Positions 22,811 to 31,220 of a stretch of 37,658 nucleotides of DNA are shown here, piece after piece (the stretch's first letter is position 1; every line of letters starts with the position of its first letter). Under the pieces are notes generated by a model, which was not told where the DNA came from, ran no database searches, and saw nothing but the letters and a program-made list of their open reading frames with translations. This stretch comes from Streptomyces coryli (GTDB lineage Bacteria; Actinomycetota; Actinomycetes; Streptomycetales; Streptomycetaceae), in the NCBI RefSeq assembly GCF_011044975.1, contig NZ_JAAKZV010000056.1, positions 1 through 37,658 on the forward strand, read 5' to 3'. The translations under genes were made by a program, and so were the position numbers.

Positions 22811-22863
22811 GGCCGCGTCGCCGGCATGTCCCGGCTGTCGGTGGCGCCGTCTAGAGTCGGGGC

Positions 22864-23262
22864 ATGGCTGCTGACGAGGGACCGGAATCGAAGGGCGTGC
22901 GGGTCGACAGCTGGATCTGGGCCGTGCGGCTGACGAAGACGCGCTCCCAGGCCGCGGCCGCCTGCAAGGCCGGGCATGTGAAGGTGAACGGCGAGCGGGT
23001 CAAGGCGGCGCAGCCCGTGAAGCCCGGGGACGAGGTGCGGATATTCCGGGCCGGCCGGGAGTGGATCGTCGAGGTGAAGCGGCTGATCCGCAAGCGGGTC
23101 GGCGCGCCGGTCGCCGTCGAGTGCTACGTGGACAAGAGCCCGCCGCCCCCGCCCAAGGCCGAGGTGCCGGTCGTCGCGGTCCGCGAGCGCGGCGCCGGCC
23201 GGCCGACGAAACGCGAGCGCCGCGAGCTGGATAGGCTCCACGGACGGCCGTCGAGGCCTTGA
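22864..23262 (+). CDS. S4-domain RNA-binding protein, Hsp15-like
   Basis: A 132-aa basic protein with an S4 RNA-binding domain at about 13-75 (VRVDSWIWAVRLTKTRSQAA, then CKAGHVKVNGERVKAAQPVKPGDEVRI). Hsp15-type proteins bind the 50S subunit carrying a stalled nascent chain; that role is inferred from the family. A proline patch (PPPPPK, about 97-102) and a basic tail (GRPTKRERRELDRLHGRPSRP) follow. It lies 16 bases upstream of the SRPBCC gene, so the two are probably cotranscribed. Confidence 0.85.
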   Translation: MAADEGPESKGVRVDSWIWAVRLTKTRSQAAAACKAGHVKVNGERVKAAQPVKPGDEVRIFRAGREWIVEVKRLIRKRVGAPVAVECYVDKSPPPPPKAEVPVVAVRERGAGRPTKRERRELDRLHGRPSRP

Positions 23263-23278
23263 CAACGGAGGCGTATTC

Positions 23279-23698
23279 ATGCGGTTCGAAACAGGCGCGG
23301 CGATAGCGGCGAAGCCCGGGGACGTCTGGCAGGCGATGGCCGGCATCACCCAATGGCCGGAGTTCAATCCGGTGATGAAGCGGGTCGAGCGGCTGGACGA
23401 CGGCGACTTCGGCGTCGGCAGCAAGGCGCGCGTGGAGCAGCCGGGCATGCCGAAGATGGTGTGGGAAGTCACCGAGTTCGAGGACGGCGAGTCCTTCGTC
23501 TGGCGGACGAAGTCGCCGGGTGTCACCACCGTCGGCGGGCATGCCGTACGGGCCGAAGGGGACGGCGCGCATGTCACGCTGTGGGTCGAGCAGTCCGGTC
23601 CGCTCGCCCCGCTGATCGCGCTGATCTCCGGCGCCCGCACGCGGCGGTACGTCGAGACGGAACTCAGCAGCCTCAAGACGCGGACCGAGCAAACGTAA
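23279..23698 (+). CDS. SRPBCC (polyketide cyclase/START-like) family protein
   Basis: A 139-aa single-domain protein with the SRPBCC pattern. It begins with MRFETGAAIAAKPGDVWQAM, then ITQWPEFNPVMKRVERLDDGDFGVGSKARVEQ and WEVTEFEDGESFVWRTKSPG, and ends in an amphipathic C-terminal helix (RRYVETELSSLKTRTEQ). Such domains bind hydrophobic small molecules, and many stand-alone actinomycete copies have no known role. GGAG precedes the ATG closely. A short hairpin-forming palindrome (23745-23758) follows and may end the transcript. Confidence 0.8.
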   Translation: MRFETGAAIAAKPGDVWQAMAGITQWPEFNPVMKRVERLDDGDFGVGSKARVEQPGMPKMVWEVTEFEDGESFVWRTKSPGVTTVGGHAVRAEGDGAHVTLWVEQSGPLAPLIALISGARTRRYVETELSSLKTRTEQT

Positions 23699-23744
23699 GT
23701 GCGAGCAGGGCACGCCTGAGTGAGCCCAACCGCCCCTTTTCTAC

Positions 23745-23758
23745 GGGCCTTTCGGCCC
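23745..23758. promoter_or_regulatory. GGGCC-TTTC-GGCCC palindrome upstream of the DevR-like gene
   Basis: The 14-base palindrome GGGCCTTTCGGCCC resembles the core of the mycobacterial DosR/DevR box (GGGACTWWAGTCCC) at 11 positions. It also resembles a short terminator stem for the preceding SRPBCC gene. It lies 237 bases before the devR-like start, within the longest gene-free stretch (23699-23995). I see no clear promoter boxes or small gene in the rest of that stretch. Confidence 0.3.
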
Positions 23759-23995
23759 ATCCGCTGAGCGGCATCGGTGTCCGATGCTGGATACAGACAG
23801 CGGGGAACGCGGCGACGGCGAGGGCCGGTGGCGCATCCGAGCAGGGCATCGGGGGATGTCGGGCCGGCCTGCCGCGTTTCCCTGCTGTCCTGGGCCCGTT
23901 CGCCGTGGTGGGTCCGTTCGGCCCTGGCGCGCGGACGCTCGACGGTGCACGATCACGGAGAGCACTGGATCAACTGCCCCGCCAGGAGGCGCGCA

Positions 23996-24739
23996 ATGGG
24001 CGACACACGGGAATTCTCGGCTGACACACCTATCCGGGTCTTCCTGGTGGACGACCACGAGGTCGTGCGCCGCGGGCTCACCGATCTGCTGGGCGCCGAA
24101 CCCGACATAGAGGTGGTCGGCGAGGCCGCCACGCTCGCGCAGGCGCTGACCCGCGGGACCGCGCTGCGCCCGCACGTGGCGGTCCTGGACGTGCGGCTGC
24201 CGGACGGGGACGGGATCACGGTCTGCCGCGAGCTGCGGTCGCGGATGCCGGAGCTGGCCTGCCTGATGCTGACGTCGTTCGACGACGACGACGCGCTGCT
24301 GGATTCGATCATGGCGGGCGCGTCGGGCTACGTGCTGAAGCAGATCAAGGGGTCCGACCTGCTCGCGGCCGTACGCACGGTGGCCTCGGGCCAGTCGATG
24401 CTCGACCCCTCGACCACCGCCCGGCTGATGACCAGCCTGCGCGGCACCGACGACACCGACGGCGACCCGCACGCGGTGGCGCCCGACGCGCCGCTCGCCG
24501 CGCTCTCCCCGCGGGAGCGGGAGATCCTCGCGCTGATCGGCGAGGGGCTCACCAACCGGCAGATCGGCAAGCGCCTCTACCTGTCAGAAAAGACGGTCAA
24601 GAACCACATCTCCCGGCTGCTGGCGAAGCTGGGCGTCGAGCGCCGCATCCAGGCCGCGGTGCTGGCTACCCAGGGCGTCCTGCCGACGCAGCCGCCCCGG
24701 CCGCAGCAGCCGTCCCGGACGGGTCCGCGGGACCGCTGA
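23996..24739 (+). CDS. NarL/LuxR-type response regulator, DevR/DosR-like, orphan
   Basis: A 247-aa two-component regulator. Seen: a receiver domain (12-130) with acidic D19-D20, phosphoacceptor D65 in [14 protein letters not shown]93 in LMLTSF, and K115 in [10 protein letters not shown]. The [22 protein letters not shown] stretch and the following region resemble DosR. The LuxR-type HTH is near 172-225 ([39 protein letters not shown]). A perfect AGGAGG precedes the ATG at 23996. No histidine kinase gene is adjacent, so its partner must be elsewhere. The last 74 bases overlap the 3' end of the convergent P450 gene. Confidence 0.88.
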   Translation: MGDTREFSADTPIRVFLVDDHEVVRRGLTDLLGAEPDIEVVGEAATLAQALTRGTALRPHVAVLDVRLPDGDGITVCRELRSRMPELACLMLTSFDDDDALLDSIMAGASGYVLKQIKGSDLLAAVRTVASGQSMLDPSTTARLMTSLRGTDDTDGDPHAVAPDAPLAALSPREREILALIGEGLTNRQIGKRLYLSEKTVKNHISRLLAKLGVERRIQAAVLATQGVLPTQPPRPQQPSRTGPRDR

Positions 24740-26165
24740 CCGGCCGGTCGCGCCGGCGCAGGGTGAGGGTGAAGTCCTCGGGCATCAGGGTCAGCCGCTC
24801 GGTGATCTTCAGCTGGTAGCGCGGGTCGGGGATCAGCTCGTAGCGGCGCAGCAGCAGGCCGAGCACGAGGGTGGCCTCGTGCAGCGCGAACTGCATGCCG
24901 ATGCAGGCCCGTTCGCCGGTGCCGAAGGGCTTGAAGACATGGCCCGGGCGGGCCCGTACCCGGTCGGGCAGGAAGCGGTCCGGGTCGAAGTCGTCCGCGT
25001 CCTGGCCCCAGATCTCCTTGTCGCGGTGCAGGCCGGGGATGAGGACCAGCGCCCAGGCGCCCTTGCGCATCGGGTGCTTGCCGCCGAGGACCGTGTCGGT
25101 GCGGGCGGCGCGGGTGAAGCCGGGGGCGGTGGGCCACAGGCGCAGCGACTCGTTCAGCGCCCTGCGCACGTAGCGGAGCTTGCTGACCTGGCCGTACGCC
25201 GGGTCCCCTGTACTCCCCCAGACCTGGTCGACCTCGGCCTGGGCGCGGGCCAGCGCCTCCGGGTTGCGGGAGAGGTAGTACAGCGCGAAGGACAGGGCGC
25301 CCGAGGTGGTCTCGTGGCCGGCGACCAGGAACGTGATGATCTGGCGGCGGATGTTGGTGGCGTCGAGCCGTTCGCCGGTGGCTTCCTGGGCGGTGCCGAG
25401 CATCAGGCCGAGGAGATCGTCGGTACGCGTGTCGCCACTGGCCAGGCGCTCACGGATGACCTCGTCGACGACGTCGTTCAGGTACTGGTTGTGCTCGGCG
25501 CCCTTCTTGTCCGCGCGCCGGTTGAGCATCGGGCCGACGACCGGGAAGGGGATGTTGCGGCGCTGGGCGCCGCGCAGCCCGGCCACCATGTGGGTGACGA
25601 AGGGGTGCGGCTCGGTGCGTTCGAAGGACCCGAAGTCGTAGCCGAAGCCGGTGCGGGCGATGGTCTCCAGGGTCATCTTGGTCATGTCGCCGGAGACATC
25701 GGCCGGGGTGCCCTGTTCGGCGTGCCGGTCCCAGGCGTCGAGCACCTGGTGGGCGGTGGTGAGCATGGTCGGGTGATAGCGCTCCATGGCCTCGCGGGTG
25801 AAGGCCGGGGCCAGGATGTCGTGCGCGCGGCGCCAGTTGGGCTCGTGGTTGTGCGCGGTGAACAGGCCGTCGCCGGCCAGCTGCCGGAGGCTGTTCACGG
25901 CCAGCACCACGCGCTTCTCGAAGCGGGACTCGTCGACCAGCTCGGCGACCAGGTCGGCGCCGGTGACGAAGACGATCTCCAGGCCGAAGACCTTCCGGCG
26001 GAAGATCGGGCCGAGCTCCTGCGCCATCCGCAGCGAGTCCTGGACCGGGCTCGTTATGGAGACGCCGAGCAGGTCGCCCCCCACCGGCAGCCGCCGCGGC
26101 GGATGCGGGATGCGTTCCAGTTCCGGCCAGAGCCGGTTGTGCCTGCGGGCTGCCGAGTACCCCAT
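24666..26165 (-). CDS. Cytochrome P450, CYP102-like heme domain without reductase
   Basis: A 499-aa soluble P450. Seen: the I-helix motif [18 protein letters not shown], ExxR in [18 protein letters not shown], and the heme loop [17 protein letters not shown] with the Cys ligand near 421. The N-terminal [16 protein letters not shown] and [19 protein letters not shown] pattern resembles the heme domain of fatty-acid hydroxylases such as P450 BM3, but no FAD/FMN reductase domain follows. Electrons must therefore come from separate redox partners, and no ferredoxin gene is adjacent. It is divergent from a TetR gene across 77 bases with two operators, so induction by a ligand of that regulator is likely. 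Its 3' end overlaps the response regulator. Confidence 0.88.
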   Translation of the reverse strand: MGYSAARRHNRLWPELERIPHPPRRLPVGGDLLGVSITSPVQDSLRMAQELGPIFRRKVFGLEIVFVTGADLVAELVDESRFEKRVVLAVNSLRQLAGDGLFTAHNHEPNWRRAHDILAPAFTREAMERYHPTMLTTAHQVLDAWDRHAEQGTPADVSGDMTKMTLETIARTGFGYDFGSFERTEPHPFVTHMVAGLRGAQRRNIPFPVVGPMLNRRADKKGAEHNQYLNDVVDEVIRERLASGDTRTDDLLGLMLGTAQEATGERLDATNIRRQIITFLVAGHETTSGALSFALYYLSRNPEALARAQAEVDQVWGSTGDPAYGQVSKLRYVRRALNESLRLWPTAPGFTRAARTDTVLGGKHPMRKGAWALVLIPGLHRDKEIWGQDADDFDPDRFLPDRVRARPGHVFKPFGTGERACIGMQFALHEATLVLGLLLRRYELIPDPRYQLKITERLTLMPEDFTLTLRRRDRPVSGPADPSGTAAAAGAAASAGRPG

Positions 26166-26180
26166 GCCGCCAACTCCCTA

Positions 26181-26229
26181 TTGAACTCGGTTCAACAGAC
26201 AGCGTGCGCGGCTATTGAACCCGTGTCAA
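26181..26229. promoter_or_regulatory. Two TTGAAC-type operators between the P450 and TetR genes
   Basis: TTGAACTCGGTTCAA (26181-26195) is a perfect inverted repeat. TTGAACCCGTGTCAA (26215-26229) is a near-perfect copy, 34 bases away start to start. The first lies 16 bases before the P450 start and the second 14 bases before the TetR start. This suits one regulator shutting off both genes. Confidence 0.75.
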
Positions 26230-26242
26230 GTAGGCTGTGGGG

Positions 26243-26833
26243 ATGACTCGAACGCGGACCCGGAGACGCTTGGGCACGGTCGAGCGCCGGGAGCAGTTGC
26301 TCGCGGTGGGCGCCGAGCTCTTCGCCGAGCAGCCCTACGACGACGTCTGGATCGGCCGGGTCGCGGAGATCGCGGGGGTCTCGCGCGGCCTGCTGTACCA
26401 CTACTTCCCGAACAAGCGGGACTTCTTCGCCGCGGTCGTCGCCCACGAGGGCCGGAAGCTGATGGAGCAGACGGCGTACGGCCCCGAGGTGCCGGTCGAG
26501 GAGCGCCTCACCACCGCGCTCGACGTCTATCTGCGCTTCGCCGAGGAACACCCGCAGGGGTTCAGGGCCGTCCACCGGGCCGCCGCGGCCTCCGATCCGG
26601 ACATCGCCCGCATCTACGAGGAGCTCCTGGCCGCGCAGGAGCAGCGCATGACCGACGCCCTGGCCGCGGGCCCCGCCGAGGATCTGCCGCCGGCGGAGCT
26701 GCGCCTGGCCGTGCGCGGCTGGCTGTCGTTCTTCATCACCGTCACCCTGGACTGGCTCGACCGGCCCGACCTCCCGCGCGAACAGGTGCGGGAGCTGTGC
26801 GCGCGGACGCTGCTGGGGGCGGTGGGCCGCTAG
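26243..26833 (+). CDS. TetR-family regulator of the divergent P450
   Basis: A 196-aa repressor. The DNA-binding domain (about 14-60) reads RREQLLAVGAELFAEQPYDD, then RVAEIAGVSRGLLYHYFPNKRDFFAAVV. The ligand domain contains AVRGWLSFFITVTLDWLDRP, typical of the TetR_C_13/33-type families. The ATG at 26243 is used; a GTG two codons earlier (26237) is also possible. Two inverted repeats lie directly upstream, shared with the P450 promoter region, so autoregulation and control of the P450 are inferred. It ends with a 4-base overlap with the convergent ABC transporter gene. Confidence 0.86.
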   Translation: MTRTRTRRRLGTVERREQLLAVGAELFAEQPYDDVWIGRVAEIAGVSRGLLYHYFPNKRDFFAAVVAHEGRKLMEQTAYGPEVPVEERLTTALDVYLRFAEEHPQGFRAVHRAAAASDPDIARIYEELLAAQEQRMTDALAAGPAEDLPPAELRLAVRGWLSFFITVTLDWLDRPDLPREQVRELCARTLLGAVGR

Positions 26834-28782
26834 GCCGCGGACGCCGGATCCCTGATCCCGTACTGCGCCGCCTGCGCCTCGTACATCTCCCGGTAGTGCC
26901 CGCCGGGCAGCCGCATCAGCGCGGCATGGTCGCCCTGCTCGATCAGCCGCCCCTCGTCGAGTACGTAGATGACATCCGCCGTCGCGGTCGCCGCCAGCCG
27001 GTGCGTGATGAGCAGGACGGTGGTGCCGTCCGCGGTCATCTCGCGCAGCGCCTGGAAGGCGGCTATCTCCGCGATCGGGTCGAGGGCCGAGGTCGGTTCG
27101 TCGACGACGACCAGGGGTGCCTCCCGGTAGCGGGTGCGGGCGTTGGCCAGCTTCTGCCACTGGCCGCCGGAGACCTGGGTGCCGCGCTCGTAGCCCTTGA
27201 TGACCAGGCTGTCCCAGCCGTGCGGCAGCGCCGCGACGACCTCGTCCGCGCCGGACTCGGCGGCGGCCCGGTCCAGTCGCCCGGCGTCCGGGACGCCGTC
27301 CGCGCGGCCGATGTAGATGTTGGCGCGGGCCGTCATCGCCCAGTGCGGGAAGTCCTGGGTGAGGATGGCGACCCGGTCGAAGAGCGCGTCCCGGTCGGCC
27401 TCGCGGGTGTCGACGCCGTCCCACAGCACCTGCCCGGACGTGGGCAGCAGCAGGCCGGTGACCAGCTTCGACAGCGTCGTCTTCCCGGAGCCGTTGTCGC
27501 CGACCAGGGCGACGACGCGCCCGGCAGGGATGGTCAGGCTCACGTCCTCAAGCGACGGCGCGGGATTGCCCGGATACGTGAACGTCAGCCGCTCCACCCG
27601 TATCTCCCGGGTCGGCTCCGGCAGCGGCAGCCCGCCGGCCGGGATGGCGTGCTTCGCCGACTCGCGGCAGGAGACGTCCAGATCGTGCAGGTAGAGGGCC
27701 TCCTCGTACAGCCGGTTGACCTGCAGCACCAGCGAGGTCAGGTCCGCCGACGCGGTGCGGATCGCGATCACCGCCGTGCCGCCCACCGCCAGCGGCATGC
27801 CGCCCGCGGTGAGCAGCGCCCACAGCGTGCCGTATGTGCCGAGGGCGGCGATTCCCGACAGGCCCGAAGCCACCAGCAGTGTCCCGCCCTTGGCGTGGGC
27901 GAGGCGCTTCTGCTCCACCTCCAGCGTGGCCGACATGTCGGCGTACGCGCGGTTCAACAGCCGCCCCGCGCCGTGCGCGCGGATCTCGGCGGCGGTGTGC
28001 TGGGCGGTGAGGTCGTGGGTGAGCACGCCGATGGCGCGGCGGTGCTCGATCCACAGGTGGATCGACTCGTGCCGGCGCCGGGCCGTGCGCACCGCGCCCC
28101 AGCCCTTCGGCGCGGCGATGAGCGCGAGCATCGGCAGCAGCGCCGGATGCAGCAGCGTGAGCACGCTGCCCGCGGCTATCAGCCCGATCATGGCGTTGAT
28201 CACCGCCACCGAGTTGCCGATCATGCGGCGTACGGAATCCGTCCCGAACCGGCCCGCGTCGAGCTTGCGATGGAAGTCCTTGTCCTCCAGCGCCGACAGC
28301 TCCACCCGCGCCGCCAGCCGGTAATAGCGCGCGGTGGCCTCCCGCTCCACTTGCGGCTCCAGCCGCGCCGCGGCCGCGACCGAGACCGCCGCGAGCACCG
28401 CGGACAGGGCCGTCACGACCGTGATGGCCAGCAGCGCGGGCAGCGCCTGCCGCAGCCGGTCCGGGGTCGGCCCGTCGGCGAAGAGCGCTACGAGCACCCG
28501 GTTCGTGGCGAGGAGGCCGAAGGCGCCGCTGAGGCCGATGCCCACCTCCGCACCGACCACGGCGAGCAGCGCGGGCCGGTCTACCGCCCAGGCGGCCCGC
28601 ACCACGAGGCCGATCATGCGCGGCAGCTCCCGCGCCATGGCCCAGAACGACAGCCGCAGCAGCGGCAGTTCATGCTGCACATATGGCTTGTCGTAGCGGA
28701 GCGCGCCCCCGAAGAGCGTCTTCTCGGTCTCGGATACGGGGATCTGCGGGCGCCCGCGCCTCTTCGGCCATAAGCGTTTCAT
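26830..28782 (-). CDS. ABC transporter, fused membrane and ATPase domains (exporter type), TTA at codon 4
   Basis: A 650-aa half-transporter with a membrane domain of about six helices (60-340) and a C-terminal nucleotide-binding domain (about 395-640). Seen: Walker A GDNGSGKTTLSK, Q-loop AILTQDFPHW, signature VSGGQWQ (where LSGGQ is usual), Walker B PLVVVDEPTSALDP, and H-loop LLITHRLA. The ATG at 28782 gives MKRLWPKRRG; a TTG nine bases upstream is possible. Codon 4 is TTA (28771-28773), which needs the bldA tRNA in Streptomyces. It lies 45 bases after the LacI-type gene on the same strand. The substrate is unknown; the fused exporter form suggests export of a lipid, peptide or small molecule. 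Confidence 0.86.
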   Translation of the reverse strand: MKRLWPKRRGRPQIPVSETEKTLFGGALRYDKPYVQHELPLLRLSFWAMARELPRMIGLVVRAAWAVDRPALLAVVGAEVGIGLSGAFGLLATNRVLVALFADGPTPDRLRQALPALLAITVVTALSAVLAAVSVAAAARLEPQVEREATARYYRLAARVELSALEDKDFHRKLDAGRFGTDSVRRMIGNSVAVINAMIGLIAAGSVLTLLHPALLPMLALIAAPKGWGAVRTARRRHESIHLWIEHRRAIGVLTHDLTAQHTAAEIRAHGAGRLLNRAYADMSATLEVEQKRLAHAKGGTLLVASGLSGIAALGTYGTLWALLTAGGMPLAVGGTAVIAIRTASADLTSLVLQVNRLYEEALYLHDLDVSCRESAKHAIPAGGLPLPEPTREIRVERLTFTYPGNPAPSLEDVSLTIPAGRVVALVGDNGSGKTTLSKLVTGLLLPTSGQVLWDGVDTREADRDALFDRVAILTQDFPHWAMTARANIYIGRADGVPDAGRLDRAAAESGADEVVAALPHGWDSLVIKGYERGTQVSGGQWQKLANARTRYREAPLVVVDEPTSALDPIAEIAAFQALREMTADGTTVLLITHRLAATATADVIYVLDEGRLIEQGDHAALMRLPGGHYREMYEAQAAQYGIRDPASAA

Positions 28783-28827
28783 GAGCAGCAAGCATGGCCG
28801 AGGCCACTGACAACCCGTCCACGCGTT

Positions 28828-29850
28828 TTACCCGCGACCGGTCGATTCCCGCCACTCCACCTCGACGGCCACCTCGCCCACCACCTCCGGCTCCTCGCCG
28901 GGCCCCCGGACCAGCCGGTCGATGGCCTCCGACAGCGGCGCCCCGCCCGGCAATTCGATACGGACGGTGGACAGCCGCGGCCGCAGCAGCCGGCCCAGCA
29001 GCAGGTCATCGGCGCCGATCACCGCCACGTCCGCCGGCACCTCCAGCCCGGCGTCCTGCAGAGCCCGCTGCAGCAGCATCGCGTACTCGTCGTTGTACGC
29101 GAACACGCCGTCGAGCCCCAGCTCCCGCCAGCGCCCGGCCAGTTCGGCGGCCGACTCCTCCGTATACGCCAGGTCCACCGGCTCGGCGTGCGCCCCGCCC
29201 GCCGCCGCGGCCTCGCGCGCGCCGCGCAGCCGGGGCCCGGCGAAGACCGCGAGCTCCGGCTCCGCCGGCACCACGACGCCGATCCGGCGACAGCCGCGCT
29301 GCGCCAGGTGCGCGACCGCCGCCGCGCCGACCCGGCTGTGGTCGAGGACGAGCGTGTGCAGCCCCGGCACCGGTGCCGAGGCGACGGCGACCAGTGCCCG
29401 CACCCCGGCCCCGCGCAGCACCCGCACCGCCTCGTCGCTGAGCCCGTTCGCGCCGAACACCGCCGCCGGCCGCAACTCCGCCCACGCCCGCGCCTGCTCC
29501 ACCCCGCCGGGGGCCCGGTCCCCCGCGCCGTACTGCACGACGGCATAGCCGCGCCGCACGAGACCGCGCTGCAGCTCTATGAGGAAGCGGCTGAACAGCG
29601 GCCCGACAGGGATGTCGGGGGTGGGCAGCAGCACGGTGCGATTGCTCCCCGCGCGCAGCGTGCGCGCCGCGAAGTTCGGCACGTAGCCGAGCTCCTCCGC
29701 CGCCGCGCGCACCCGCGCGCGGGTGGCCTCGCTGACCCGGGCGGTGGTGTTGTCGTTGAGCGCGTACGACACGGTCGCCCGCGAGACGCCCGCGCGGCGG
29801 GCGACGTCGGCGCTGGTGGGGGCCGGTGGCCGGAGGGTCCGATCAGTCAT
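28828..29850 (-). CDS. LacI-family transcriptional regulator
   Basis: A 340-aa repressor. The N-terminal LacI helix-turn-helix (about 13-60) reads SADVARRAGVSRATVSYALN, then VSEATRARVRAAAEELGYVPN. The hinge AARTLRAGSNRTVLLPTPDI leads into a periplasmic-binding-protein-like effector domain. AYNDEYAMLLQRALQDAGLEVPADVAVIGADD is the usual C-terminal signature. The effector, often a sugar, is unknown, and no sugar-uptake operon is adjacent. It is followed by the ABC exporter gene on the same strand and is divergent from a universal stress protein gene. The ATG at 29850 is used; upstream in-frame starts at 29862 and earlier are possible. No palindrome typical of LacI operators was found in the 128-base divergent gap. 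Confidence 0.86.
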   Translation of the reverse strand: MTDRTLRPPAPTSADVARRAGVSRATVSYALNDNTTARVSEATRARVRAAAEELGYVPNFAARTLRAGSNRTVLLPTPDIPVGPLFSRFLIELQRGLVRRGYAVVQYGAGDRAPGGVEQARAWAELRPAAVFGANGLSDEAVRVLRGAGVRALVAVASAPVPGLHTLVLDHSRVGAAAVAHLAQRGCRRIGVVVPAEPELAVFAGPRLRGAREAAAAGGAHAEPVDLAYTEESAAELAGRWRELGLDGVFAYNDEYAMLLQRALQDAGLEVPADVAVIGADDLLLGRLLRPRLSTVRIELPGGAPLSEAIDRLVRGPGEEPEVVGEVAVEVEWRESTGRG

Positions 29851-29978
29851 GTCGAGGCCCATCCTCACCCGTACCGGGGCGCTTGGGCCAGTCCCGCCCA
29901 CTCCCCGGGACGCGCCGGAGGTGGCACGCTCGGTGCAGCGGCTCCGGCGACGGGCGCGGCGGAAGGCGGTGGCGAACG

Positions 29979-30860
29979 GTGGAACTCCCCCTCGTTGTAG
30001 GCATCGACGGCTCCGAAGGCTCCTTCACGGCGCTGGACTGGGCGGTGGCCGAGGCCGTCCGCCGCGGCGCGCATCTGCATCTCGTGTACGCGTCGCTGTG
30101 GGAGGCGTACGAGGCCCCGCCCGCGATCCCCGCTCCCCCGCCGCCCGGCCGCGAGCTGGCCGAACGGATCCTCGCGGCGGCCGGCGAGCGGGTCCGCGCC
30201 CGGACCCAGGACGTGAAGTTCACCGCCTCCGTGCTGACCGCCGACACGGTGCCCGCGCTGCTGCGCGAGTCCGAGGGCGCCTCGCTGCTGGTGCTCGGCC
30301 ACCGCGGCCGCGGCTCGATGCCCGGGCTGCTGCTGGGCACGACCGTCCTCGCGGTGGCCGCCCGCGCGCGCTGCCCGGTCGTCGTCGTACGGGGCGGGCA
30401 GCCGCAGGTGCGGGGCCGGCACGGCCGCGTGGTGGTCGGCATCGGCGACACCAAGGGCAGCGCGCAGGCGGCGGTGTTCGCCTTCGAGGAGGCGGAGGTG
30501 CGCGACCGGCGGCTGGACGCCGTGCACGCCTGGCGCTGCCCGGAGCGCGCGCTGCCCGTCCACCCGCACACCATCGGCGGCGCCGCCGACCCGCACCTCA
30601 GGGACGCGCAGTGGACCCTGGACCGGGCGATCCGCGGGCTCACCGCCGCCCACCCGCAGATCCAGGTGCGGCAGACCGTCCTGGAGGGCCGGGCCCGGGA
30701 CGCGCTGCTGGCCGAGGGCGCCACGGCCGACCTGCTGGTGGTGGGCGCCCGCCCGCGCCCCGCCGGGAACGGGCAGGGCATGCTGCTCGGCGAGGTCAGC
30801 CATGCGGTGGTGCACCACGCGCCGTGCCCGGTCGTGGTCGTACCCGATCGGGAGACCTGA
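29979..30860 (+). CDS. Tandem universal stress protein (two Usp domains)
   Basis: A 293-aa cytoplasmic protein with two Usp folds. Domain 1 (about 1-143) begins VELPLVVGIDGSEGSFTALD and contains GHRGRGSMPGLLLGTTVLAVAARARCPVVVVRG, the G-x2-G-x9-G-S/T ATP-binding motif region. Domain 2 (about 150-293) begins RVVVGIGDTKGSAQAA; its end, ADLLVVGARPRPAGNGQGMLLGEVSHAVVHHAPCPVVVVP, keeps the pattern. The start is GTG at 29979 with GGAAGG 12 bases upstream. Tandem Usp proteins are linked to dormancy and hypoxia in actinobacteria, often under DevR/DosR. A DevR-like gene lies 5 kb away, but no DosR box is seen directly upstream here. Confidence 0.87.
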   Translation: MELPLVVGIDGSEGSFTALDWAVAEAVRRGAHLHLVYASLWEAYEAPPAIPAPPPPGRELAERILAAAGERVRARTQDVKFTASVLTADTVPALLRESEGASLLVLGHRGRGSMPGLLLGTTVLAVAARARCPVVVVRGGQPQVRGRHGRVVVGIGDTKGSAQAAVFAFEEAEVRDRRLDAVHAWRCPERALPVHPHTIGGAADPHLRDAQWTLDRAIRGLTAAHPQIQVRQTVLEGRARDALLAEGATADLLVVGARPRPAGNGQGMLLGEVSHAVVHHAPCPVVVVPDRET

Positions 30861-30937
30861 CGCACAGACCCCGCCCCGCGCGGCGAATGTGTGCTACGTT
30901 CGGGGCAGTTGCAGTTTTGGTACCCATGAATTCTAGG

Positions 30938-30972
30938 TGCGCCTGACGGCCTGTGGCCGCGGGCGCATTTTT
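30938..30972 (+). terminator. Intrinsic-terminator-like hairpin in the cold-shock gene leader
   Basis: TGCGCC (30938-30943) pairs with GGCGCA (30962-30967), and CGGCC (30947-30951) with GGCCG (30955-30959) around a TGT loop. Five T's follow (30968-30972). The structure sits 36-66 bases before the csp start and 78 bases after the universal stress protein stop. It may end the upstream transcript or act as an attenuator in the csp leader. Confidence 0.6.
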
Positions 30973-31003
30973 GGTTTCCGGGTGCGCTATGGAGGAGATT
31001 TAC

Positions 31004-31207
31004 ATGGCAACAGGGACCGTCAAGTGGTTCAACGCCGAAAAGGGCTTCGGCTTCATCGAGCAGGACGGCGGCGGCGCCGACGTCTTCGCGCACTACTCGA
31101 ACATCCAGGCGCAGGGCTTCCGTGAGCTCCAGGAGGGCCAGAAGGTCAGCTTCGACGTCACGCAGGGCCAGAAGGGCCCGCAGGCGGAGAACATCGTCCC
31201 GGCCTGA
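31004..31207 (+). CDS. Cold-shock domain protein (CspA family)
   Basis: A 67-aa single cold-shock domain that binds single-stranded RNA/DNA and acts as an RNA chaperone. Seen: RNP1 in [10 protein letters not shown] (residues 15-20 core) and RNP2 in DVFAHYSNI (27-35), with the N-terminal [18 protein letters not shown] typical of actinomycete Csp proteins. A very strong GGAGGAG site (30991-30997) precedes the start. The leader contains hairpins (see 30938-30972), and a long perfect stem-loop follows the gene. Expression is probably high and regulated after transcription. Confidence 0.95.
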   Translation: MATGTVKWFNAEKGFGFIEQDGGGADVFAHYSNIQAQGFRELQEGQKVSFDVTQGQKGPQAENIVPA

Positions 31208-31220
31208 TCCGGACACGCCA

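Noticed and set aside
23777-23995. N-terminal extension of the DevR-like regulator from an upstream ATG.
   Set aside because: The extension is Arg/Ser-rich with no conserved features, while a perfect AGGAGG precedes the start at 23996 and the receiver domain begins right after it.
24666-26165. The P450 as a steroid side-chain or ring hydroxylase belonging to the HIP pathway.
   Set aside because: It resembles CYP102 fatty-acid hydroxylases, is 13 kb away, and has its own TetR operator unlike the KstR2-type site.
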